NCBI GenBank assembly: GCA_013375455.1 | Contig: JABXJT010000008.1 | Location: 28,997-92,996, forward strand | Source: Candidatus Helarchaeota archaeon | Lineage (GTDB): Archaea > Asgardarchaeota > Lokiarchaeia > Helarchaeales > HEL-GB-A | Direction: 5' to 3' | DNA: 64,000 nucleotides | Part shown: one piece after another, positions 44,488 through 54,429 of the stretch | How the letters are laid out: each line of letters starts with the position of its first letter | Position numbering within the stretch: the first letter of the stretch is position 1 | Program-made: the position numbers and the translations under genes | The notes under the pieces: generated by a model | Told to the model about the DNA's origin: nothing | Database searches by the model: none | The model's input: only the letters and a program-made list of their open reading frames with translations

Positions 44488-46152
44488 ATGCAGGATAAAA
44501 TAGTTAAGATGTTTTTTAATTGTATAATTTTAACAGTTGATGCAAATGACACCGTTGCCGAATCGATGGGCATTTTTCAAGACAAAATCTTGGCTGTAGG
44601 GTCTAAGAAAGAAGTTAGCTCAGAAATTAATTCCTTTATTGGAAATGCTACAGAGAAGATTGAATTGGAAGAAATAGATTTGGGAGGGGCGTGCGTCGTT
44701 CCGGGGTTCATTGATGCCCACATGCATCCTGGGTTTTACCTCTATTTAAAAACGCAACTGAATTTAATCCACGTGAAAAGTTATGCCGAATTACGCGAGA
44801 TTTTACAGAATGAGGATGAACGCAGAAAATCAGGGGACAGTATCGTGGGATTCCTCTTGATGGAGGATACCTTTACAGATCCGGCCGAACGCAGGTTTCC
44901 CAATAGACACGACCTTGATACTATGTGTTCTGATAGACCTGTATTTGTCATGAGACATGATGGACATATTTGCGCTGTAAATTCAGCAGCGTTGAATCAA
45001 TTGAAAATTACTAAATCGAATGTCAAGGAACTGATTACGGATTCAGGGGAAATCAGGGTGGATTCAGAGGGAAATCCAACGGGAGTTTTCACTGAAGAAG
45101 CAACGAAAATCGCATTGCAAGTCATCTCTATCCCTGAGACAGAACAGTTAAAGAAAGCATGCGAAGAGACCTCTGCCGAATTAGCATCCTTTGGTATTAC
45201 TACATGTGGTGCGATCGTGCAAGCAGGGTCCAAGGGAGTTGAAGGGGAAGCGGGTTCGCTTGTGATACCATTGATGGAGTCGTTCATCAGGGAGGGGCTC
45301 ATAGCCCAAGATTTCGTTTTCTACATCACGACGGATCGCCCCAAAGTATTGAAACGGCTGAAGAAATCATTCCTCAAACTCAATATGGGCGAAAACCGGT
45401 TCGTGGTGAAGGGGATCAAAATTTATGCAGACGGCAGCTTTGGTGCACGAACGGCGTGCTTATTTGAACCTTTTACGGATTCGCCGGAGGGGGCAAAAGG
45501 TTTCATGGTCACCAAAAAGGAGGACCTTTTGAAGCTTTTCAAAGAAACAGCCGACCTCGGATTCGATATTGCGTGCCATGCGATCGGTGATAAAGCTAAT
45601 AGGATAGTTGTTGATGCGTTCAAAGAAATAATAGATCCGAATGTAACAAGCCCCGTACGATGTAGGATCGAGCATGCCTCCCTAATTACGGATGATGTCC
45701 TCGCGGACGCCTCAAAGCTTGGGTTGATCCTGGCGTGCCAACCTGCCTTTATCAATAGCGAATATACTTATCTAGAAAGACGCTTGGGACCTGAGAGGAT
45801 AAAACATGCTTACCCCTTTAGATCGATCATTGATGCTGGAATTGTATTGGCAGGCGCTTCCGATGCACCCATTGAATCTGCTAGCGTGCTCGAGGGAATT
45901 CACGCTTGCGTGACACGAAGGGGTTTTGTTCCTGAACAAATAATTACTATTGTGGAAGCCCTGAGGGTGTTTACTTACAACGCGGCATATGCGTTAGGTC
46001 AGGAAGATGTTAAAGGGAGCTTAGAAACGGGGAAGTTGGCAGATTTTGTTGTATTGGAACAGGATGTAAGCACAGTTCCAGCTGAGAAACTGGCAGATAT
46101 TAAAATATTAGCGACGTACCACCGTGGTAAACGAATTTATCCAGTAAAATGA
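44488..46152 (+). CDS. amidohydrolase (YtcJ-like, Amidohydro_3 type)
   Basis: About 554 aa from ATG 44488, which has AAGGGATGG upstream; ATG 44479 is the alternative. Metal-dependent hydrolase: VVPGFIDAHMHPGFYL gives the HxH ligands, then IKIYADGSFGARTA, IACHAIGDKAN (His), CRIEHASLI (His) and AGASDAPIES (Asp). ALGQEDVKGSLETGKLADFV is the C-terminal sandwich motif. The family hydrolyses amide, imide or similar bonds in small molecules; the substrate is not known. The last 130 residues are duplicated in a truncated copy at 48332-48730. Confidence 0.85.
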   Translation: MQDKIVKMFFNCIILTVDANDTVAESMGIFQDKILAVGSKKEVSSEINSFIGNATEKIELEEIDLGGACVVPGFIDAHMHPGFYLYLKTQLNLIHVKSYAELREILQNEDERRKSGDSIVGFLLMEDTFTDPAERRFPNRHDLDTMCSDRPVFVMRHDGHICAVNSAALNQLKITKSNVKELITDSGEIRVDSEGNPTGVFTEEATKIALQVISIPETEQLKKACEETSAELASFGITTCGAIVQAGSKGVEGEAGSLVIPLMESFIREGLIAQDFVFYITTDRPKVLKRLKKSFLKLNMGENRFVVKGIKIYADGSFGARTACLFEPFTDSPEGAKGFMVTKKEDLLKLFKETADLGFDIACHAIGDKANRIVVDAFKEIIDPNVTSPVRCRIEHASLITDDVLADASKLGLILACQPAFINSEYTYLERRLGPERIKHAYPFRSIIDAGIVLAGASDAPIESASVLEGIHACVTRRGFVPEQIITIVEALRVFTYNAAYALGQEDVKGSLETGKLADFVVLEQDVSTVPAEKLADIKILATYHRGKRIYPVK

Positions 46153-46193
46153 ATAAATTGTTCAAATTTATTATTACTATCCTTAAAGAATTT

Positions 46194-47906
46194 TCAAATG
46201 AAAATTAGAAACAAAAAATATAATTCGATTTGGAATAAATAATAAATAGTTAAACCTTTAAGATTTGTTGAATCGCGTCTTTTACTTAAAGTTAAAAATA
46301 ATATTCCTACGGAAATGATAGAACCTAATGCAATAATTGTTCCAAATAGATGCCATATTAAAAGAATGGGATCCATTACAAGTTCGTTCCAATAAAGAAA
46401 AGTTGTAAAGGGCGTCACGTAATAGAGGAGAGAGACAGTCGATTGGAACCATATAGAAATTAAATTAATTAGAAAAATAAATATATTAATTCCTAGAAAA
46501 ATGAGGGGCAAATAAATTAATATTTTTCGTGTCATTGTTTTTCGAATTACCCTCTTTAACCCAGTAAGAACTATAGAAAATAGGATAATTCCAACTCCTA
46601 CTCCCAGAATCAAATAAATAAGGGGGTATAACATTTCAATAATAAGTAAAACATAATATATGAAAACTGATAAAATTAATTCAATTCTTAAAATTATAAA
46701 GGTAATGCCACCGTATATTCCCATCATACAAAGTAATGAAAGAGTTCCGTCTATTATATGGGAAGGCGCTCTTTGTTTTCCAATACTTTTTACATCCTTT
46801 TCATTCGTGAAGTCAGGTGTTCCATTTCTCGAAAACCATAACCAAATTAACACAAATATATTCATCCCAAATATTATTACCCCGAAAAAAATCCAAAAAA
46901 CACTATATCCTTGAATACACCAGTTGATTCCTCTTGTCAATAAACCATGTTCATCGCAGGCGATATAAACATATTCACCCGCTACTGCTATACCATATGC
47001 AGTGGGGCCCCCAAACATATTAATATCATAAATTCCCACTTCCGAAGGTTGAATTGGGTTACTTATATCTATTATTCTTAAACCATATGCTCCATAAGTA
47101 ACAAAAACATAGGTTCCAACTATTTTTATGTCATATGGCCCCCAAGCTGGGTCATAATAAGCCAAATAATCTCCTATTTTTATAGGATTAGTGGGGTCAC
47201 TTATGTTTAGAATTCTTAAGTAATAGTTATCAGCGACACAAGCATAATCTCCAGTGACTGCCACTCCATAGTCCCAGCCAGATGTAGGATAATAGCCCAC
47301 TTCTGAAGGATTTAAGGGGTCACTAATATTCACTATTCTTAAATTCTCACCAGAAGTGGCAACATATGCATAGGTTCCAGCTATCGCAATGCCCTTAGCC
47401 TTTGGAATGGAACAAAATCCTATTTCTGAAGGAGAGGAGGGATCTGTAATATTTATAATCCTCAAACCTCCCTCATCATCGGCGAGATAAGCAAGGTTTT
47501 CAGCTACTACAACTCTATGAGCATGTCCTGGGCTATCACAGTATCCTATTTCCGAGGGATATGAAGGATTTGTTATGTTTATAACTCTCAAACCATAGGC
47601 ATCATTGGCTATATAGGCATAATTTCCAGCAACGGCCACTCCTAACCCGTGTTCAGGGGTATCACAATAACCTACTTCCCAAGGAAGGGTAGGATTATGG
47701 ATATCGATTATCCTTAATCCTCCATCGTATTCGGTTACATATGCGTAGTTTCCTGCTATTGTGACTTCCCTAGCAGCCCCAGGGGTACGATAATGTCCAA
47801 ATGGGAGTAAAATGGTAAGAATTAGAAATGTGATGAGAATTAGATTGCCTATTATGAAAAATAAGAAGGGGGCTTTTTTAATTTGAAGCAGAGAAGGCAT
47901 CTTCAT
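46194..47906 (-). CDS. LVIVD-repeat beta-propeller membrane protein
   Basis: 570 aa. An N-terminal TM helix (about 14-35) is followed by about seven LVIVD repeats of about 40-45 residues to about 330, each like VAVAGNYAYIANDAYGLRVI-NITNPSYPSEIGY, which build a propeller facing outside. The last 230 residues contain about six hydrophobic helices. Cohesin- and surface-associated LVIVD proteins bind ligands or partners; nothing specific can be said here. A chimaera of a propeller with a polytopic membrane domain has the same general plan as the protein at 11908-13758, but no HExxH is seen. Confidence 0.75.
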   Translation of the reverse strand: MKMPSLLQIKKAPFLFFIIGNLILITFLILTILLPFGHYRTPGAAREVTIAGNYAYVTEYDGGLRIIDIHNPTLPWEVGYCDTPEHGLGVAVAGNYAYIANDAYGLRVINITNPSYPSEIGYCDSPGHAHRVVVAENLAYLADDEGGLRIINITDPSSPSEIGFCSIPKAKGIAIAGTYAYVATSGENLRIVNISDPLNPSEVGYYPTSGWDYGVAVTGDYACVADNYYLRILNISDPTNPIKIGDYLAYYDPAWGPYDIKIVGTYVFVTYGAYGLRIIDISNPIQPSEVGIYDINMFGGPTAYGIAVAGEYVYIACDEHGLLTRGINWCIQGYSVFWIFFGVIIFGMNIFVLIWLWFSRNGTPDFTNEKDVKSIGKQRAPSHIIDGTLSLLCMMGIYGGITFIILRIELILSVFIYYVLLIIEMLYPLIYLILGVGVGIILFSIVLTGLKRVIRKTMTRKILIYLPLIFLGINIFIFLINLISIWFQSTVSLLYYVTPFTTFLYWNELVMDPILLIWHLFGTIIALGSIISVGILFLTLSKRRDSTNLKGLTIYYLFQIELYFLFLIFI

Positions 47907-48049
47907 ATAAATAATGTAAGTTAATAATAATTAAAGAATAAATTTGAATCATTCAATTGAGTTATATCCTATATTAAATAATAATATATTAATTTGTTAA
48001 ATGTATTTTGGTATATTTATTTGAATCTCTCTTTATTAGCTTTTCATTA

Positions 48050-48325
48050 TTAGCTAGTTTTTCTATATTTCAATATATGTCCATTTAAAATGCCCAAATG
48101 TTGCCCATTTTTTACAATTATTTCGCCATTTACCATAACATGATCGATACCTTCTGGATATTGGCGAGCGTTTTCATACGTCGCGGTATCTTTGATTGTT
48201 TTTGGGTCGAATATGACTAAATCTGCTTTAAAGCCTTCTTTAATAAGTCCTCGGTCAAATAACCCTAAAATTGAAGCTGGCAACCCGGTCATTTTACGGA
48301 TTCCTTCTTCTAATGATACGAGCTG
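48050..48325 (-). pseudogene. truncated 3' end of a D-aminoacylase gene
   Basis: Encodes QLVSLEEGIRKMTGLPASIL and the following 75 residues, which match the end of the intact D-aminoacylase at 49801-51435 (for example KADLVIFDPKTIKD against KADLVIFNPTTIKD). Homology stops at the Gln codon at 48323-48325, just before an abrupt junction with a fragment of a second amidohydrolase. Only 92 codons of about 540 remain and the metal-binding part is absent. Confidence 0.85.
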
Positions 48326-48331
48326 GTTTAT

Positions 48332-48730
48332 AGCGAATACACTTATCTAGAAAGACGCTTGGGACCTGAAAGAATAAAACATGCTTACCCCTTTAGATCG
48401 ATCCTTGATGCTGGAATTATATTGGCAGGCGCTTCCGATGCACCCATTGAATCCGCTAGCGTGCTCGAGGGATTCCACGCCTGCGTGACACGAAAAGGGC
48501 TTGTTCCTGAGCAGATAATTACTATTGCTGAAGCCCTGAGGATGTTTACTTACAATGCGGCGTATGCATTAGGCCAAGAAGATATTAAAGGGAGCTTAGA
48601 AACGGGGAAGTTGGCAGATTTTGTCATTCTAGATCAGAACATTCAAACCGTTCCAGCCAATAAAATCACCGATATTAAAATCGTAGCAACATATCACCGT
48701 GGTAAGCAAATTTATCCGATAAAAACTTGA
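48332..48730 (+). pseudogene. truncated 3' end of a YtcJ-like amidohydrolase gene
   Basis: From the codon AGC at 48332 it reads SEYTYLERRLGPERIKHAYP and on to the stop, matching residues of about 423-554 of the intact gene at 44488-46152 (roughly 85-90% identity, for example AGASDAPIESASVLEG). No start region and no HxH motif remain; an internal ATG at 48359 would give only 123 aa. It points away from the D-aminoacylase fragment, to which it is joined within about 6 nt. Confidence 0.85.
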
Positions 48731-48790
48731 ATGAATTAAATTGCAAGATATTTCGATTACAGCAGGGGATAAAAAAAGGAGGGATGAAGG

Positions 48791-49609
48791 TTAAAGTATT
48801 TCTCTTCTTCGATAATAGATGAGAACTCCGAGGGCCACGCCGATGACTGGAAACAAGATGATCAAAACGATTAGGAGGGGATTAGTGGGGTTATAAGTTA
48901 AATATAGGTCGCTATAGAACGTCGCATTCAACGCTGAGCCCTTCCAAATATCATTCATATCTATGTCAGTCGTGTTGCCGGCGAACCATTCAGGATTCAT
49001 GGTGCCATATCCGCCAAATACCACCCCCACGGGGGACCCTTGGAATGGCAAGCTCGTGGTGCCGAGTAGAGATTGCCCCGTGTAAGCCACGGTTTGATCG
49101 ATTGAAATGGAAATCTCAATGACGGTATGGATGCGCGTCGGTTCCTGTGCCGTCGTGGTGAAGCCGAACGCCGCCACGTAGTGCAGTCCGTAGATAGCTT
49201 CACTTGAGCCGCCGAAATAATGGTTACTGTCATGGGATCCTCCCCTAGCTACCCCAATTTCAATATCCTTGGTGCCATTGTTATCCAGATCGAGCCAGAC
49301 AAATCCAGAATCCTGAAGCTCCGTGGTGTTGTCCGGTCGCACGTCAAGGGCGATGAAGAGGTGGGTCCCGTCATGTTTCAGAAGAATCGTGATATCATCG
49401 GCGGGGTGGGGTGGGGCGGGGTCGAAATAGAAATCATAGCGTTGAGCATCATCCCATTCATCAGGGGACAAGACCCCATCCAATGTTGGGATGGTTAAAG
49501 CTTCTTTGGCGACGAGTGCGTTGTCAGGCACGTCTGCCGTGGCAGGTGGGACAAAGATGACTATAGACATTCCAAATAGTAAGAAAATTAATATGAGACT
49601 GATAGCCAA
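48791..49609 (-). CDS. surface protein with CBM9/DOMON-like domain and C-terminal anchor
   Basis: 272 aa, TTG start (no ATG in frame upstream). Signal peptide (ISLILIFLLFGMSIVIFVPP), then a CBM9-like beta sandwich: TIPTLDGVLSPDEWDDA, DDITILLKHDGTHLFIALDV and FVWLDLDNNGTKDIEIGVAR, ending near 235. A TM helix (PLLIVLIILFPVIGVALGVL) and YYRRREIL close the protein. CBM9/DOMON-like modules bind sugars or haem; which applies is open. The membrane-anchored form fits a surface-binding protein. Confidence 0.75.
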   Translation of the reverse strand: MAISLILIFLLFGMSIVIFVPPATADVPDNALVAKEALTIPTLDGVLSPDEWDDAQRYDFYFDPAPPHPADDITILLKHDGTHLFIALDVRPDNTTELQDSGFVWLDLDNNGTKDIEIGVARGGSHDSNHYFGGSSEAIYGLHYVAAFGFTTTAQEPTRIHTVIEISISIDQTVAYTGQSLLGTTSLPFQGSPVGVVFGGYGTMNPEWFAGNTTDIDMNDIWKGSALNATFYSDLYLTYNPTNPLLIVLIILFPVIGVALGVLIYYRRREIL

Positions 49610-49800
49610 CCTTTGGGAGTCGTGTCGAAAATATTTTTTAGAACGTGTAATGTTTTGAATTTTCTATACATCCTTTTCAACATGTTCTTTTGAAAAACTA
49701 GTTCAATATTATTTTAGAGTGAATTTAAGTTTTTTTACACAAAGGTTCTACTTTTTAGGGAAGGAAATCTGTTTCTGAATGAAGATGTAGGTGTTTCTAA

Positions 49801-51435
49801 CTATTTACTATGCTTTAATATCTGACCATTGAGAACGCCATTGTAATTTCCGCTTGCTACTGTAATTTCACCATTCACGATCACGGAGTCAATTCCACTT
49901 GGGTATTGACGCCCATTCACGTAAGTTGCATTATCCTTTATTGTGGTAGGATTGAATATCACTAAATCTGCCTTGTAACCTTCTCTAATGAGCCCTCGGT
50001 CGGTGAGTCCGAGAATTGAAGCGGGCAACCCTGTCATTTTCCGGATACCTTCTTCTAAAGATACCAACTGTCTTTCTCTAACATAATCTCCTAAAATTTT
50101 TGGAAAAGTGCCATAAGCGCGTGGATGCGTGTTTCCTTCAGGGACTAGGAATCCATCCGTCCCGATGCAGACAAAATCCTGCTTGAAAAAAGATAAAATA
50201 CTCTTCTTTTCGTCCATCCATTTATAGGAGAGGGTGATAAAGCCTTCTTCATCGCGAACAAAATCCAAGAGGGCCTCAAGAAACTTTGTTCTCGGATATA
50301 AGATCTTGAGAGCCTCACCAAGAAACTTGCCCTCTATTTGGTGATTGTTAAGAACTCGAAGAACCCTAATTTTCTTCTTGATGTAAGAGATCATTATCCA
50401 TTTTATGATGAATTTCGGAATAATTCGAACGATTTTGGGCAGGGCTTTCGTGAATTCAAAGAAGTAGTCAAATATTTCATCAAGGACTTTCTTTCGCGTT
50501 TCAGGGTTGGTCAAATTTTTCTCGAAATTCTCAAAGACCCAAGGACTGAGCACTGCCGTAACAAAAAAAGGGACCTCTTCATAGGGGTATAAATCAGCAT
50601 GAAGAAAAAGCCCTTTATCTCTGGCACTTTTTATTAAATTGATTATTTTTGGAGGTAATTTACTGACAGAAAATCCTCCAACTTTTAAATGAGATATGTG
50701 CGCTTTTATTTCCGCCTCTTTCGCAATTTGTATGAGTTCGTTAATACCTTGCTCTATGATTTCTTTCCCTTCATTTCTCATGTGTGAATTATAAATGCCA
50801 TCATATTCTTTAAGAGCTTTACAGACCTCTATGAGTTCCTCTGTATGAGTAAATTCGCCAGGGGGGTAAATCAATCCCGTACTTAACCCGAAGCACCCTG
50901 CCTCCATTCCGTGTTTCACGAGGCCTTTCATCTTTTTAATTTCTTCTTCAGTTGCAGGTCGATCCTCCAAGCCCATAACGTATGTTCTGATGTTACCGTG
51001 TGGAATGAAGAAGCCAAGGTTGACTGAGACCCCCTTTTCAGTAATCATATCAATGAATTCTTGAAGAGTATCGTATAGTTCCATTTCCGTGCTAAATAAT
51101 TTAGCAACGAATAGAGAATAGTCTCTCACTTTTTCATTTGCAGGCGCCCTTCCCAATCCGCAAACCCCTACAATTAAAGTGGTGACTCCCTGCATGATGC
51201 TGGGTTCCGCCTTGTTGACTTGAAGGATGGTGAAATCTCCGTGAGAATGCATGTCAATGAAACCCGGCGATATCACCCTATCGGAAGCGTCAACAATTTC
51301 GCAATCCTCTGCGGTTATATTCTCCTCAATCTTCTCAATCGTGTCTCTTCTAAGTAAAATATCGGCATGATATCCTGGGGACCCCGTTCCATCTACAATA
51401 AGACCATTTTTGATGAGGAGATTCATGATCCGCAT
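49801..51435 (-). CDS. N-acyl-D-amino-acid deacylase (D-aminoacylase) family
   Basis: 544 aa. Amidohydrolase with ISPGFIDMHSHGDF (HxH ligands), LIVGVCGLGRAP with the Cys of the binuclear site typical of D-aminoacylases, FGLSTGLIYPPGEFT, HISHLKVGG (His) and VCIGTDGFL (Asp). The family frees D-amino acids from N-acyl-D-amino acids. Last gene of an operon with an EamA transporter (3 nt upstream) and an enolase-superfamily enzyme, which together suggest use of imported D-amino acid derivatives or dipeptides. Its 3' end also exists as a fragment at 48050-48325. Confidence 0.88.
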   Translation of the reverse strand: MRIMNLLIKNGLIVDGTGSPGYHADILLRRDTIEKIEENITAEDCEIVDASDRVISPGFIDMHSHGDFTILQVNKAEPSIMQGVTTLIVGVCGLGRAPANEKVRDYSLFVAKLFSTEMELYDTLQEFIDMITEKGVSVNLGFFIPHGNIRTYVMGLEDRPATEEEIKKMKGLVKHGMEAGCFGLSTGLIYPPGEFTHTEELIEVCKALKEYDGIYNSHMRNEGKEIIEQGINELIQIAKEAEIKAHISHLKVGGFSVSKLPPKIINLIKSARDKGLFLHADLYPYEEVPFFVTAVLSPWVFENFEKNLTNPETRKKVLDEIFDYFFEFTKALPKIVRIIPKFIIKWIMISYIKKKIRVLRVLNNHQIEGKFLGEALKILYPRTKFLEALLDFVRDEEGFITLSYKWMDEKKSILSFFKQDFVCIGTDGFLVPEGNTHPRAYGTFPKILGDYVRERQLVSLEEGIRKMTGLPASILGLTDRGLIREGYKADLVIFNPTTIKDNATYVNGRQYPSGIDSVIVNGEITVASGNYNGVLNGQILKHSK

Positions 51436-51438
51436 TCC

Positions 51439-52386
51439 TTAAGATGTGTTAATTTTTCTAGAGAATATTAGAATAAGAATGTTGGCAAGGAGAATTAAGC
51501 TGCCCCCGATAATGGTGTAAATTGAGAAAGTTTGTAAGAAAATCACGGTATTGATAGTGGCAACTACTGGTTCAAAGTAGGAGAGAATAATAATATTTCC
51601 ACCTTTATCGTTTTTTATGCCTATATTGTATAACACGAACGCTAGAGCAGTTGGAATCAAACCAAGGATTATTATCCAGGACGCGTCAATTGCAGTCACT
51701 CTTGCGAGGTCTAGCACGCCTACGGGTAAAAAGAAAAAAATGATGAAAAGAGTTGGCCACCAAGCCAGTAATATATCAATATTACCTTTGGTTTTAATTT
51801 TAGTAGGATTTTTCTCCCTAAATATGTAAATTCTTTTCATGAAATAGATCTGTATTGCAAGGATTACTCCCGAAAGAATTCCTAGAAGAATTCCTAAGGT
51901 TAAACCCTGACCCGTCCAAAATTCCATGATTATGGCAACTCCGATAATGGCCAAAATAAAACTGAGAATGTTTATTTTTGCAACCCTTTCCAACTTGGTA
52001 GCAACTAATAAGATGAGAACAAAAATGCCATTTATGTATATTAAAAACGCGGCTATTGCATAATTGGTTAATATTATGCTCTCAAAATACAAATACATTA
52101 TAATTGGATTACCGATTCCAATAATTAATAATGATTTCCAGTGTAGTTTAAAGGATTCTTTTAAAAATTTTAGTGAAAATGAGTGATACTTTATCATAAT
52201 TATCAGGAAGATGCTAAGGAATAGGGTGCCGCTAATACCTCTAAAAAGAACAATGGTATATGTTGGATAATGATATAGGAAAGTAATGATCAACCCCACA
52301 TTTCCCATAAAAATAGCAGACAGTAACATGCTAATTTTTGAGGTCCTTGGACTGGTCTCCTTGCCAGCTGCTTCTGTTGTACTCAT
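51439..52386 (-). CDS. EamA/DMT-family transporter
   Basis: 315 aa with ten hydrophobic helices in two related halves, as in drug/metabolite transporters: SAIFMGNVGLIITFLYHYPT and LFRGISGTLFLSIFLIIMI in the first half, WIIILGLIPTALAFVLYNIG and SYFEPVVATINTVIFLQTFS in the second (the EamA SxxEPV-like signature). Direction and substrate are not given by sequence. The gene lies 17 nt downstream of the enolase-superfamily gene and 3 nt upstream of the D-aminoacylase gene, so it probably moves their substrate or product. Confidence 0.85.
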   Translation of the reverse strand: MSTTEAAGKETSPRTSKISMLLSAIFMGNVGLIITFLYHYPTYTIVLFRGISGTLFLSIFLIIMIKYHSFSLKFLKESFKLHWKSLLIIGIGNPIIMYLYFESIILTNYAIAAFLIYINGIFVLILLVATKLERVAKINILSFILAIIGVAIIMEFWTGQGLTLGILLGILSGVILAIQIYFMKRIYIFREKNPTKIKTKGNIDILLAWWPTLFIIFFFLPVGVLDLARVTAIDASWIIILGLIPTALAFVLYNIGIKNDKGGNIIILSYFEPVVATINTVIFLQTFSIYTIIGGSLILLANILILIFSRKINTS

Positions 52387-52403
52387 TCAGAACCCAGAGA
52401 ACG

Positions 52404-53570
52404 TCATTGGATTGTTATTATTGGTTCTGTTTTATATTTTTCTAGTGCTTTTTCATCGAGTTCAACACCCCACCCAGGTCCTTCAGGGACTTTCACCATC
52501 CCCTTTTTAAACTTGAGGGGCGAAACAATGAGGTCATCTTCCAGCATGACGTGTCCAAATAGTTCGGTTGCGTGGTTGATTGAATGGTATTTGGCGGTGG
52601 CCAGGTGAGTGAGCATGGCAGCTGAGATGCCTAATGACTGGTCGTGGATGACCACGCCCAAACCACGTTGCCACGCGTAGTCAATCGCCTGGATCGCATT
52701 GGGGATGCCACCAGGTCGACAATGGTTAATGCCAAGGACGCCGACAGCTTGCAGCTCAACTAAAACAATAAAATCTTTTAAGGAGAAGAAACTCTCATGA
52801 ACCATCAATGGGGTATCTACGCGCTTCTGCACGTATGCCAAGCCAAGAAAGTCATCAATACCAACAGGTTGTTCCGCATAGTCTATACCATAGGGTTCTA
52901 TTGCCTTAATAGCGCGGACTGCTTCTTGAGGACGGTACGCTTGATTGTAATCCACGCGCAATCGCACCTCCGGCCCTAAGGTGTCCCGCAGAGTTTGTGA
53001 AATTTCTACATCCTCATTGATATTCCTTCCGAGTTTGTATCTAAAAGAACGAAACCCTGCTTGATAGAAGGCTTTTGCGTAGAGTTTCATTGTCTTTGCA
53101 TCATTTAAAGGGATGAGCGCAGCAAGCGGAATTTCATCAACACTCCTCCCTCCCATCAAATCACATGCTGGTCTTCCGGTAATTTTCCCCATTAAATCAA
53201 TACAGGCGTTTATCAAGAGCGCTTTCGCGATCTCATTACGAGGCATGTTGTTATCCATTCTCTGACGGATGCGTTTGAGATTGAAAGGATTTTCTCCTAA
53301 TACATATTTACTCAAAGCTTTTGAGATGGAGTGAGTGACATGCTCGGGAAGGGTGCCATCCTCTGGTATCCAGAGATATACATCAGCTATGCCAATAGTT
53401 CCGTCATTGGATGTAAGGCGACAAATAACAAAATCGCCCCCTAACCATGGCTCTTCAGATGGGATGGCCATCCCTAGACCGCCTTCTCCTGATTCCATCA
53501 CATTGACTACTCCTTCTTTAAAAGGCACGTGAATGGGGGTTAATTCTATGTTAACGATCTTTTCTTTCAT
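52404..53570 (-). CDS. enolase-superfamily enzyme (mandelate racemase/muconate lactonizing group)
   Basis: 388 aa. The capping domain is followed by a barrel with FRYKLG (catalytic Lys of the second strand), RVDYNQAYR (Asp ligand), GIDYAEQPVG (Glu ligand), VHESFFSLKDF (third acidic ligand), GINHCRPGGI and VVIHDQSLGISAA near the end. The family abstracts the alpha proton of a carboxylate to racemise, dehydrate or cycloisomerise it. With a D-aminoacylase and a transporter in the same operon, a racemase or epimerase acting on amino-acid derivatives is the likeliest role (inference). Confidence 0.85.
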   Translation of the reverse strand: MKEKIVNIELTPIHVPFKEGVVNVMESGEGGLGMAIPSEEPWLGGDFVICRLTSNDGTIGIADVYLWIPEDGTLPEHVTHSISKALSKYVLGENPFNLKRIRQRMDNNMPRNEIAKALLINACIDLMGKITGRPACDLMGGRSVDEIPLAALIPLNDAKTMKLYAKAFYQAGFRSFRYKLGRNINEDVEISQTLRDTLGPEVRLRVDYNQAYRPQEAVRAIKAIEPYGIDYAEQPVGIDDFLGLAYVQKRVDTPLMVHESFFSLKDFIVLVELQAVGVLGINHCRPGGIPNAIQAIDYAWQRGLGVVIHDQSLGISAAMLTHLATAKYHSINHATELFGHVMLEDDLIVSPLKFKKGMVKVPEGPGWGVELDEKALEKYKTEPIITIQ

Positions 53571-53598
53571 AATTATTCCCTGTTTTACATACTAAAGC

Positions 53599-54297
53599 TC
53601 ATTTGGATAAAATTTGGCGGAAGAGCATGATTTTCTCTTCAAGCAATTTATATGCATCAATTGAGTCCTTCCGCGAGATGATGAAGATTGTATCCAAGTG
53701 ACATGACATAAATTGTGTAATATTGATATTATGAGAAGCAAACAAATCGGTCACGTAAGCCACGATGCCGGGTACCTCGATGATTTCCGGTGGGCTGACT
53801 AGAATAAGTGCTGATTGGTTTTCATTTTGAGCCACGATGTTTTTCTCTTCAATCAGTTTAATAAGCGATGGTATTAAGTTCTGGTGAGCTGCAATCGTGA
53901 AAGTCTTCGTGCCTTGAGTGATTTGAAAGAGCCGAGCGCCTTCCACGAATTTTACGAGAGCATCAAATTTGTTAATGAGCGCATGTTGATGAACAGTTAT
54001 GACGGTGACATCATTCTTCAGTTCGAGTTCGCTTTTTGCTATAACTTTTGACACGTTTGCCTCAATTAACTTACGACTTTCCTTTAATTCTTCTGCATAG
54101 CGCATTAATGCCATTTTAATCGCATCGATTTGGACTGACTTCCGATTTGCCAATAGGAGTACTCGCTCGCGAATGAGTTCGGCTAATGCGGAATAATTGA
54201 TTACACCTTGTCTAATTCCGTCAAGAATCGAGGGATGTACCTGAATCACGCGTCTCGTCGCTTCTGCAATGGAGATTTGTTCCGCCATTTCTCTCAC
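53599..54297 (-). CDS. ACT-domain protein
   Basis: 232 aa. A helical N-terminal part (about 1-85; ATRRVIQVHPSILDGIRQGV, LIRERVLLLANRKS) is followed by two ACT-like modules: VTVITVHQHALINKFDALVK and SALILVSPPEIIEVPGIVAY, then TDLFASHNINITQFMSC, DTIFIISRKD. ACT pairs bind amino acids. It lies 28 nt upstream of the enolase-superfamily gene on the same strand and may sense an amino acid for that operon. Archaeal proteins of this type are known from many genomes but have no experimental role that I can name. Confidence 0.75.
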   Translation of the reverse strand: MREMAEQISIAEATRRVIQVHPSILDGIRQGVINYSALAELIRERVLLLANRKSVQIDAIKMALMRYAEELKESRKLIEANVSKVIAKSELELKNDVTVITVHQHALINKFDALVKFVEGARLFQITQGTKTFTIAAHQNLIPSLIKLIEEKNIVAQNENQSALILVSPPEIIEVPGIVAYVTDLFASHNINITQFMSCHLDTIFIISRKDSIDAYKLLEEKIMLFRQILSK

Positions 54298-54429
54298 ATG
54301 GGGTAGGAATTTATTATCAAATATCTCATAGTCGTATAGGTTTTTAAGTTATTTATCTAAAAGTGAAGTCGTAATATCCAATCTAATTATAATTAGACCT
54401 GAAATGAGAAAATAAGGTGAGAATATGTT

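Noticed and set aside
48359..48730. 123-aa independent protein
   Set aside because: It is the internal start of a truncated amidohydrolase copy; homology begins upstream of the ATG at 48332 and the metal site is missing.
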